A stretch of DNA of 64,000 bases, from assembly GCA_028386065.3 (NCBI GenBank), contig JAKUCV010000366.1, forward strand, positions 1 through 64,000. Reading direction: 5' to 3'. The stretch is from Turnera subulata (taxonomy: Eukaryota; Streptophyta; Magnoliopsida; Malpighiales; Passifloraceae). A program made the position numbers and the translations under genes. The notes beneath the pieces are model-generated. The model made no database searches. It worked only from the letters and a program-made list of their open reading frames with translations, and was not told the DNA's origin. Positions 55,501 to 64,000 of the stretch are shown here, one piece after another; within the stretch, counting starts at the first letter, position 1, and the number at the start of each line of letters is the position of its first letter.

Positions 55501-58500
55501 GCATAAATCAAGCATCACCTTCAAGACGGATGAAAAGGAAGAAATTGACGTGAATCCCTCTGTAACCTCTGAGTCTGAGAGTGAGTCTGAAACAGATAGT
55601 GAACCTGAGGATGTAACCGAAGAATTGGCTAATGATTCTTTTGACCTTAGCTTGTCCTATTCTAAAACCATAAAAAATGATGATGGCTTTATATCCCAAA
55701 GTAATGAAATGGGGCACTCTTTTGCCTACTTGGATGTTTTTTGTGATGGTATTTATTGCATGCACGATATATGTGAATGTAATGAGATGAATGAACTCCC
55801 GAATTTTATCGAAATCAATCTGGGCACTGATTTTGATCCAAAGACCACAAGGATTGGCATGGCTCTCGAAAGCTCAATTCAAGATGACTTGGCAACTTTG
55901 ATCAAAGAGTAAGTCGATGTATTTGCGTGGTCCTATGAAGATATGCCGGGTATTGATCCAGCCATTGCCCAACATCGAATTTCCCTCTTCACCAATGCCA
56001 AACCTGTGAAGTAGAAAGCTCCCCGTCTTCAACCCCAGTGAGCCTTGAAAGTGAAAGAAGAAGTTGAGAACCAGATCCGAGCCAAATTTCTAGAAGTAGT
56101 TGAGTACCCTGACTGGTTAGCCAATATAGTGCCAGTCCCAAAGAAGGATGGCAAGGTGAGAATGTGTGTAGATTACTGAGATCCGAACAAGGCCTGTCCT
56201 AAGGATGAATTCCCATTACCACACATTGATCTCTTGGTAGATGCAACGGCCTGGCATGCACTATTATCATTCATGGACGGGTTCTCGGGATACAACCAGG
56301 TAAAGATGGCACCAGAAGACAAATATAAGACGGCCTTCTGAACAAAATGGGGGATATTTTGTTACAAGGTCATGCCCTTTGGATTCATCAACGCTGGACC
56401 CACATACCAAAGAATGGCCACCACACTTTTACATGCCATGATGCACGAAATAGAGGTGTATGTCGATGATATGATTGTAAAGTCAGAAACCCGGGAATCT
56501 CACGTGGCTAATTTAAGAAAGTTCTTTGAAAGATATTGAGAGTTCGGCATGAGGGTCAACCCTAGAAATGTGTCTTTGGTGTTTAAACAGGAAAGCTGTT
56601 GGGTTTCATAGTGAGCGGAAGAGGCATAGAAGTGGACCCTTCTAAGATTAAAGCTATTCAAGAGATGCCAACCCCAAAGGGTGAGAAAGAAATTCGGAGC
56701 TTTCTCAGGCGGATACAGTATGTTAGTCGCTTTATCGCCCAGCGCTACAGCACTTGTGCACCCATCCACTGCTTACTTAAAAAGTGAGTCCTAGTTGAAT
56801 AGGATGACAAGTGCCAGGATGCTTTCGAGCAAATCAAGAAGTATTTGTCTAACCCCCTAGTACTCCAACTCCCTAGGCCGGGAAAACCCCTGTTGTTGTA
56901 TTTGACTGTCACCGAAGAAGCCATGTTCGCAATGCTAGCCCAATATCTGCCAGACTCTCGCACTGAAACCGCCATCTATTAATTGAGCAAGAAATTCAAC
57001 GGCTACGAATTGAATTACAAGATGGTGGAAAAGACGTGTGAGGCTTTAACATGGGCCTGCCAAAAGCTCAGGCATTACTTCATTACCTTTATGGTCTTGC
57101 TCATTTCCCGAATGGATCTTATCAAGTACCTGATGGAAAGACCAGTACCGAGTAGCCGCACAAGCAGGTGGGTGGCAATCCTGTCACAATTCAATGTTCG
57201 GTTTATTTCTCAAAAGGCCATCAAGGGGGGCGCTATAGCTGATTTCCTAGCTTCTCAGCTAGTAGGGAATGATGAAACATACGAGCCTCAATTCCTGGAC
57301 AAAGAAATAATGAACTTGGAGACACCAACCTGGGAGATGCATTTTGACGGGGCATCCAACGCAAATGGCTTCGGGACAGGAGTAATTGTTATGTCTCATG
57401 ATGGGGTGACTTACCCAATTTCTTGTAAGTTGGAATTCAAGACGACCAACATGGGGATCAAGTAGAAGGGAGTATTTGGGGATTGGGCTCTGGCAATTTT
57501 CCAAGCAAAAGGAGAATGTAAGATCAAAGAAGAAAAGCGAGCACCTTACCACGATTAGTTGCAGACCCTAGCCTCCAAGTTCGAAGTGATTAACTTCCAA
57601 CATGTACCAAGGCAAGACAATCAGTTCGCTAACGCATTAGCTACACTCTCTTCAATGATGGGAATGCCAAACAATGCCATTATCCTGCTATTAACAGTCA
57701 AGAGGAGAGAAAGGCCATCCTTTCATCAGAGAGAAGAGGTGAGTGAATCCTGGTTTCAAAGCTACTAGAATGAGTTGAACCACGACAAAATCTCCATCAT
57801 GGCTCTCAATACCGCGGAGATGGATCAACCATTACATAGCCAGATTGGGTATGATGGTGACTCGGACCATTGGTATAAAGACATACTGGAGTACCTTAGA
57901 GAAGGGGCATTCCCTGAGGGAACAACGACTGAAGAAAAGAAGACTCTAAGGAGATTAGCGGGGGGGTATGTCATATGTGCTGGGAAACTCTATGAAAGAC
58001 ATACCACAGGGGTTAACCTGTTATGCGTGGGTACAAAGGTGGCAGAACAGATCATGAAGAAAGTCCATGAAGGAGATGAGGGCCGCACATGGGAGGAGAC
58101 ATGTTGCCTCGAAAAATATTGCGACTGGGATATTTTTGGTCAACAATGGAGGCCGAATGTGCGAAATTTGTGAAGTGTTGCCACACATGCCAAGTCCATC
58201 GAAAGTTACAGCAAAGACCTCCACTACCATTGACGCCCATGTGCTCACTTTGGCCTTTCTCAACATGGGGTATTGATGTTATTGGAAGAATAACCTCGAA
58301 AGCTACGAATGGAAACGAGTACATATTGGTGGCCATTGATTACTTTACCAAGTGGGTTGAAGCTGAGTCATACGTCGTACTCTCGACTAAGAAGGTGGCC
58401 GAGTTTATCCGCAATAACATTATTTATCGTTATGGCATTCCACATGAGTTAATATCGGATAATGGTTCACATTTCAAAGCTGATGTTGAGAGATTATGTC

Positions 58501-59114
58501 AGAAGTTTGGAATCAAGCATCACAAGTCTCCACCCTATCGACCACAAGCCAATGGTTCAGTTGAAGCCGCCAATAAGAATATGAAGGCTATCCTGGGTAA
58601 GATGATATCTACACACAGATAATGGGCAAAAAAATTGCCATTGGCTCTATGGGGAAACCGAACCTCCATTAGATCTTCCACAGGTGCAACTCCATATTCC
58701 TTGGTATATGGCATGGAAGCCGTACTACCCGTAAAACTCGAAGTGCAATCATTGAAAGTAGCCCAGGAAAGCAAGCTCCCTAAAATAGAATGGGTGCAAG
58801 AAAGGCTTGATCAATTGGCATTACTAGATGAGAAAAGGCTATCAGCCTTATATCACGTGCAGGGATATCAAAGAAGGATAGCAAGAGCTTTCAACAAAAG
58901 AATCAAGGAGAGAGGATTGAGAGAGGGGGATCTGGTTCTGGAAGAAGTGAGAGAATCAGTGCATGACCCTAGGGAAAAATTTAAGGCTAAATGGATTGGG
59001 CCTTACATCATCAAGGAAATCCTACCAAAAGGGGCAATGAGGGTTTGAGATTTGGATGGAAACGAGTTTCGAGAGCCAGTCAATCTAGATCAATTAAAGA
59101 GGTATTATGTGTAA
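55500..59114 (+). pseudogene. pol: Pol of element H, decayed
   Basis: An acidic linker is at 55550-55912. RT follows: FAWSYEDMPGIDP (about 55925), VPVPKKDGK.RMCVDY (about 56130), PLPHID, MDGFSGYNQ (about 56272), MPFGFINAGPTYQR (about 56370) and YVDDMIVKS (about 56458). The gypsy RNase H is at about 56800-57110. A second RNase H block (W.MHFDGASNANG.G.GV, FEVINFQHVPRQDNQFANALATL) is at 57328-57660, the extra domain of the Tat lineage. Integrase has an H-C...C-C zinc part ending HTCQVH (about 58176), D in AIDYFTKW, D in ISDNGSHF and E in ANGSVEAAN (58330-58570). The tail ends KRYYV at 59112. At least ten stops or frame changes. Inactive. Confidence 0.8.
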
Positions 59115-59357
59115 TCTGAGTCGATGTAAAAAGAACTACGTAGACCTGATTTCATGCACTCGAAAAAAAGAAAAGAAAAAATATATAAACGAGCCACGTA
59201 TACGTAGGAAGCCCATCTCGGGTTCGGTCACTTTATTAATAAAATATAAAAGAATGACAAGAAAGGAAATGGGAGTTCATTCACTCGTTTATTTCGCATG
59301 CATTATACATGTCATAAATACTTATCAAAGCAAAACATATAGGTCCGCTTAAGCATT
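59115..59357 (+). other. 3' untranslated region of H up to the A2 insertion
   Basis: Non-coding, AT-rich; the A2 LTR starts at 59358. Confidence 0.6.
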
Positions 59358-59643
59358 TGTTAGAACTCATGCCTCCTTGTCTCATTTCAGGGTTTTGATA
59401 TTGACAAACCAACCAAGACTCAATTGATGTCCACCTTGAAGCGAAAAGAAAACAAATCAAAGAGCAAAGGTCTAAAGAGAAAAGAGCACAAGAATTGAAG
59501 TAACAAGCAAGATGAGTTAGGAACACAAAATGTACAAGGGTAAAACGCTCAATTCTTCTAAGACATTGGCTCAAAACAAAATCAATTTTACACATGCATC
59601 AAATAGCATTCTTTCAAACACAAAAATGATTTTTGAGTATTGA

Positions 59644-60132
59644 ACATCGAGGTTCCTGCCTAACAATGTTCCAGAAAACAGGCAGTAGCTCAGAACATCG
59701 ATGTTGGCTTCCCAAACATCGATGTTCTTGTGATCGTTGCACTTAAAACTCTTTGCAGCATCAGAACATCGATGTTCCACTTCAGGACATGGATGTTCCA
59801 TCAATATTTTTTCTTTAGAACTTTGGCAGAGCCTCAGAACATCGATGTCCAATTGGCAAACATCGATATTCCAATATCTAACATCGATGTTTAGCATTAA
59901 GACATCGATGTTCCCATGATGCTCATCTTTAACCTGTTTTGGCAGTGTTTCAAAACATCGATGTTCCCATGGCAAACATCGATGTTTTAGTGACCGTTGG
60001 ACTTAATAACTCATATTAGCTATCACAACATCGATGTTCACTCTTGAAACATCGATGTTCTCATGACCGTTAGCCCAAAAATTTCAAATTTACTGGCTAA
60101 AACATCGATGTTCTGTATCTAAACATCGATGT
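59644..60132. promoter_or_regulatory. Palindrome array in LTR A2
   Basis: Pairs of ACATCGATGT and degenerate copies in the same places as in A. An exact MSA-consensus match on the minus strand is at 59991-60001. The last palindrome is about 100 bp upstream of the TATA box. Confidence 0.9.
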
Positions 60133-60230
60133 TGTGGCGTTGTAAGCAGACACCTTTTTCAACTCCCCATGCTGTCTTGTCTAAAGGTATTTTGGATTGA
60201 TTTCACAATGGTCATTCATGTTTTGAGACA

Positions 60231-60239
60231 TATAAATAG
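60231..60239 (+). promoter_or_regulatory. LTR TATA box of A2
   Basis: TATAAATAG after GAGACA, as in A. Confidence 0.75.
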
Positions 60240-60770
60240 AGTTATTGGACCTCTGTTTAAGGACAATCAACTCTCTACATTTTAAGCATTCATTGTTATG
60301 CATTCATACACATTTTTATGAGCCAATATTCATGAGAATTGAGAGTTGCCTTTATAGAGCTTATTTGTTACTCATATTCACTCTTGAGAGAGAATTATTT
60401 GAGTGATTTTAAGTGTTGTTCATACACCTTAAAGGAGGATTGTTCCCCTGTAGTAACTCATAGGAAGAGTGTTTTCTTTCTTGAGAGAAGTCTTGAAGTG
60501 AGGTATCTTCTAGCAAGTAGAGTTTCGTGTGACTCGAGCTCTAGGTTTGTATACGGTTTGTTAAGCACCCGGAAGCTTAACCTAGATAGTGAAATCTTCG
60601 ACAGAGTCTCTCGGAGGACTGGATTAGCCACACAAGTTGTGTGTGTGAACCAGTATAAAATTCGGTGTGTCCTTCATTCTTTCAATTCCGTAATTATTTC
60701 CTGAAAGTTTCTGATTTTTTCCGTAAAACGCTATTCACCCCCCTTCTAGCGTAGGGCACTTATTCTAACA

Positions 60771-60785
60771 ATTGGTAGCAGAGCC
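60771..60785 (+). other. Primer binding site of A2
   Basis: ATTGGTAGCAGAGCC directly after the LTR, one base closer to the canonical TGGTATCAGAGCC than in A. Confidence 0.8.
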
Positions 60786-60825
60786 TAACTCTCTGAAAGA
60801 CTTAACCGTTTGAGAGAAACTTTCC

Positions 60826-62579
60826 ATGGCTTCTTCAAGTAATTATGCAGGACTCTTCGAAGGACAATCAACCACTCGTCCACCGCTCTTTGTTGGTACC
60901 AACTACAGCTACTGGAAGGAGAGGAAGAGAATCTTCCTCTAATCCAACAACTATGCTCTTTGGCGAATCATGAAGATCGGAGAGCAAATTCCGAGGAAAA
61001 AAGTTGGTAAAACCACAGTGCCAAAGATGGAGGAGGAGTATAACGCTACAGACATTACGATGGTTGAAAACAACGCCAAATCAGTCAACATGCTCTATTG
61101 TGCAGTCAACCCCGTTGATTACCGGAAAATCTCTTGCTGCACAACCGCAAAAGAAATGTGGGATAAGCTGGAGGTCACCTACAAAGGAACCGATCAAGTT
61201 CGAGAGGCCAAAATCGACTCCCTCACTGCAGATTACGAACTCTTTCGAATGAAGGAGAACGAGGGAATAGAGGAGATGTTTGAACGATTCTCTAAAATCT
61301 TAAATAACCTTCATGCTCTCAAGAAGGTCTACTCCGACAAGGACTTGATCAGAAAACTCTTAGATGCCTCACTCCCAAATGGCGTTCTAAAGCCGACACA
61401 TTCTATGAAAACATCGGGACTTCGAACACAACCATTGACAGTCTTAGAGGTAATGTTCTAACCTATGAAACTACTATTCTTAAACCCTCTTTGCAGGAAC
61501 CAAAGAAGAAAAACATAGCTCTCAAAGCTTCCACCTCCAAGACGCAAGAGCTCTCTGAATTGAACTCTAGCGATGACGATCAAGAACTCGGACTTGTCAT
61601 CCGTAAATTCCACAAATTCATGAAGAAGGAATTTGAAAAGAAAGGAAGAAAGATGTCCGGTCCACCCAAGTGCTATGGATGTGGAGAGGTTGGGCACATC
61701 AAGCCTAAGTGCCCCAAGGCAAAGGAGGGAAAAGAAAAGAAGCCCTACAAGAATCAAAGGGCATACATTTCTTGGGGATGTGATTCCTGCGATGAATCAT
61801 CCGACAGCGATGAAGAAGAGACGGCCAACCTATGTCTCATGGCAAAGGAAGGAGAATCGGAAGAGGTAAGTACCACTTCTCTAAGTGAAGATTTTACACA
61901 TGAAGAATTGCAAAATGCATTTGATGAGCTTTATAGTGAATATATTTCTACTTCTAAAGTTAATAAGGGCTTAAAGAAACAAATTACAACTTTAGAAAAT
62001 GATGTGGAAAAATTGTCTAAAGAAAATGTAAAGCTTAAAGAAGAGAATAAACTCTACAAAAAGAAAAGTGCTAATGAACCGGAAAGTTCAATTAAGGAAT
62101 GTGCATCTTGTAAATCACTAAAGGAACAAGTTGGTGAACTTGAAACAAAAACTAAGGAGTGTTCATCATGCATATCTTTAAGGGAACAAGTTGAACAACT
62201 TGAAACAACTTTAAAGAAGTTTAATACCCCTCAAAAGAACCTAAATTCTCTCTTGGGTAATTTACAATCAACCAGGCATGGAGTAGGATTCAAAAATGAG
62301 CCTAAGAAGAAGAAAATTAAGACTAAGCCTAGGAAACCTAAGGTTCAACCTAAGGAAAACAAGGTGAGTAAAGTGCACAAACATAGGCAACATAGTAACT
62401 ATTATCAACCTAGATGGATGCACAACCCAAATCTTATTTGCCATTATTGCAATAGAATAGGACACATTGCTCATGTTTGCTTCACTAGGCATAGGCATTG
62501 GGCGCAAGAAGATGCTCATTACCGCTATGCTCCTAACACTCAAGGACCCAAGAAGATTTGGGTACCAAAAACTCATTGA
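60826..62579 (+). pseudogene. gag: Gag of A2, broken
   Basis: Same start (MASSSNYAGLF) as in A. A TAA at about 60940 replaces a His/Gln position of RIFHQSNN in A, and one base is missing at about 61355 relative to A. After that the frame is open to the TGA at 62577-62579. Both CCHC knuckles (CYGCGEVGHIKPKC and CHYCNRIGHIAHVC), the coiled coil and the two CxSC repeats are kept. The gag stop is at the same codon as in A. Confidence 0.85.
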
Positions 62580-62592
62580 TTTGCTTTTGTAG

Positions 62593-64000
62593 GTATGCTT
62601 GAAGGCATCAAGTGTACTTTGGTACCTTGATAGCGGATGCTCCAAGCACATGACCGGAGAAGCATCCAAGTTCTTGCAAATAAAGCCATCAAATGGAGGA
62701 AATGTTGTCTTTGGAGACAACAACAAAGGAAAGATCATCGGCATTGGCTCGGTTGGTAAAAATGAATCTTCCTCCATTGATAATGTTTTACTTGTTAAAG
62801 GTCTTAAACACAATCTCTTGAGCATAAGTCAATTATGTGACAAGGGAAATCGTGTGATTTTTGATTCCAAGTCATGCACCATAGAACGTCTTAGTGACAA
62901 TAAGATCATTCTACATGGTGATAGAATTGACAACATTTATATTGTTAACTTGGAAGAGTCTTCATCAAAGTTTTCAAAATGTCTAATGAGCAAAGAAGAT
63001 GATATGTGGTTATGGCATCGTAGAATAGCTCACGTTAATATGAATATGTTAAACAAATTGGTGACTCAAGACTTAGTGGTTGGTATTCTAAAGATTAAAT
63101 TTGAGAAGGATTCTATATGTGATGCATGTCAAAAGGGGAAGCAAGTGACAGCTTCGTTCAATTCCAAGAACGTTGTCTCAACATCTAGACCACTTCAACT
63201 TTTGCACATGGATCTCTTTGGTCCCTCACAAACCAAATGTTTTGGAGGTAACTATTATGCCTTTGTAATTGTTGATGATTACACAAGATACACTTGGACC
63301 TTATTTCTTACCCATAAAAGTGAAGCATTTAACGCTTTCAAAAGCTTTCTTAAGAAAGTTCAAAATGAAAAGGATTGTTCAATTGCTTGCATTAGAAGAG
63401 ATCATGGAGGTGAATTCAAAAACAATCAATTTTCAACTTTTTGTGATAAACATGGCATTGAGCATGATTTCTCAGCCCCTCGGACACCACAACAAAATGG
63501 CATTGTTGAACGCAAGAATGAGTGACTTGAGGAAATGGCAAGAACAATGCTCAATGAGGCTAAAATTCCCAAGTATTTCTGGGCTGATGCAGTAAGTACG
63601 GCTTGCTATATGTTAAACCGAGCAATCATTAGGCCAATACTCATGAAAACGCCCTATGAATTATACAAGGGAAGAAAGCCTAACATTTCTCATTTTCGAG
63701 TCTTTGGATGCAAATGTTTCGTTCATAATAATGAGAAAGACAATTTGGGAAAATTTGACGCAAAATCTGATGAAGGCATCTTTCTAGGTTCTTCATTGCG
63801 CAACAAAGCGTATAGAGTCTTCAATAAACGTACCTTAAGTGTTGAGGAGTCCCCTCATGTTGTGTTTGCAGAGAATGATACTCGCTTGGCGAGAAAGGGT
63901 TTCTGTGATGATCTTGTAGGTACACTTGAGAAGATGTCATTGGAAGATGAGGAAGAAGAAGAACAAAGCAGCTTACCAAAAGTGGGATACACCCCTGCGG
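62593..64000 (+). pseudogene. pol: Pol of A2, 5' half, one stop, cut by window end
   Basis: Opens +1 to gag directly after a TAG at 62590-62592; A has ATG at the equivalent place. Protease YLDSGCSKHMTG (about 62623), pre-integrase HRRIAH, CDAC, integrase MDLFGPSQ, RRDHGGEF and QQNGIVERKN. It is uninterrupted across the site where A has its frameshift. A TGA at 63523-63525 interrupts the integrase, and the frame then continues to the window end. Confidence 0.85.

Larger units (their letters stand above)
52206..59357 (+). mobile_element. Tat/Ogre-type Ty3/gypsy retrotransposon H, decayed
   Basis: 5' LTR 52206-53715, primer binding site, gag remnant, then protease/RT/RNase H/second RNase H/integrase remnants to 59114. 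The 3' end is interrupted at 59358 by Sirevirus A2, so its 3' LTR is beyond the window. Tat/Ogre assignment rests on the primer binding site and the additional RNase H domain. Confidence 0.8.
59358..60770 (+). repeat. 5' LTR of A2
   Basis: 1413 bp, TGTTAGAACTCATG...TATTCTAACA. Single copy of the segment that is duplicated in the A 5' LTR. Confidence 0.9.
59358..64000 (+). mobile_element. Sirevirus A2 (second copy of family A), truncated by window end
   Basis: 5' LTR, primer binding site, gag and the first half of pol are in the same order as in A, at about 90 percent or higher identity by eye. Inserted in element H. Independent stops and frameshifts show it is also defective. Confidence 0.88.

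Overview
The window is a block of nested transposable elements from a plant nuclear genome, most likely a eudicot with a large, repeat-rich genome. I see no convincing ordinary host gene. The evidence is Ty1/copia Sirevirus-type elements with long two-knuckle Gag proteins, a Tat/Ogre-type Ty3/gypsy element with an arginine-tRNA-like primer binding site, CACTA and mariner remnants, and long LTRs of a TGTAAY...GTTTCA family. The species cannot be told from the sequence alone.

Layout. 1-907 is the end of a long LTR (family G). 1067-1750 is an intact 227-codon gene carrying half of a LINE-type endonuclease domain. 1978-3838 is a minus-strand element with a 220-bp LTR and a dense array of small hairpins. 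3839-7060 is AT-rich with a CACTA-type terminus at 6279. 7060-7866 is the end of a gypsy LTR, its primer binding site and a gag start. 8546-10073 holds two decayed coding remnants, the second a mariner transposase C-terminus.

From 10105 to about 51000 the sequence reads as an onion. A minus-strand family G LTR is split by a solo LTR (D, 10880-32168, target duplication CCAAG). D is split by Sirevirus A (13711-31999), and A is split by a minus-strand 7.8-kb LTR element of LARD type (21095-28860, target duplication TTCTT). The LARD carries a second intact copy of the 227-codon gene, antisense to the element and behind its own TATA box. The G LTR is also split by an apparent CACTA element (32461-50309, GTA on both sides) that has filled with a solo LTR (34498-37021), a minus-strand Sirevirus fragment B (38242-41847) and copia element C (41848-49554). 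A decayed Tat/Ogre element follows (52206-59357). A second Sirevirus A copy (A2) starts at 59358 and runs off the window.

The most interesting signal is a cis-regulatory module built from the palindrome AACATCGATGTT. Palindromes come in pairs about 21 bp centre to centre, that is two helical turns. Arrays of pairs end about 90-120 bp upstream of TATA boxes, both in the LTR promoter and in front of a separate third ORF downstream of pol. In the Sireviruses they are interleaved with exact matches to the plant mitosis-specific activator (MSA) consensus YCYAACGGYYA. The same paired palindromes occur in element C, whose LTR and pol look unrelated. Together this suggests a shared dimer-bound, possibly cell-cycle-linked, regulatory system of these retrotransposons. 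Function is inference; the arrangement is seen directly.
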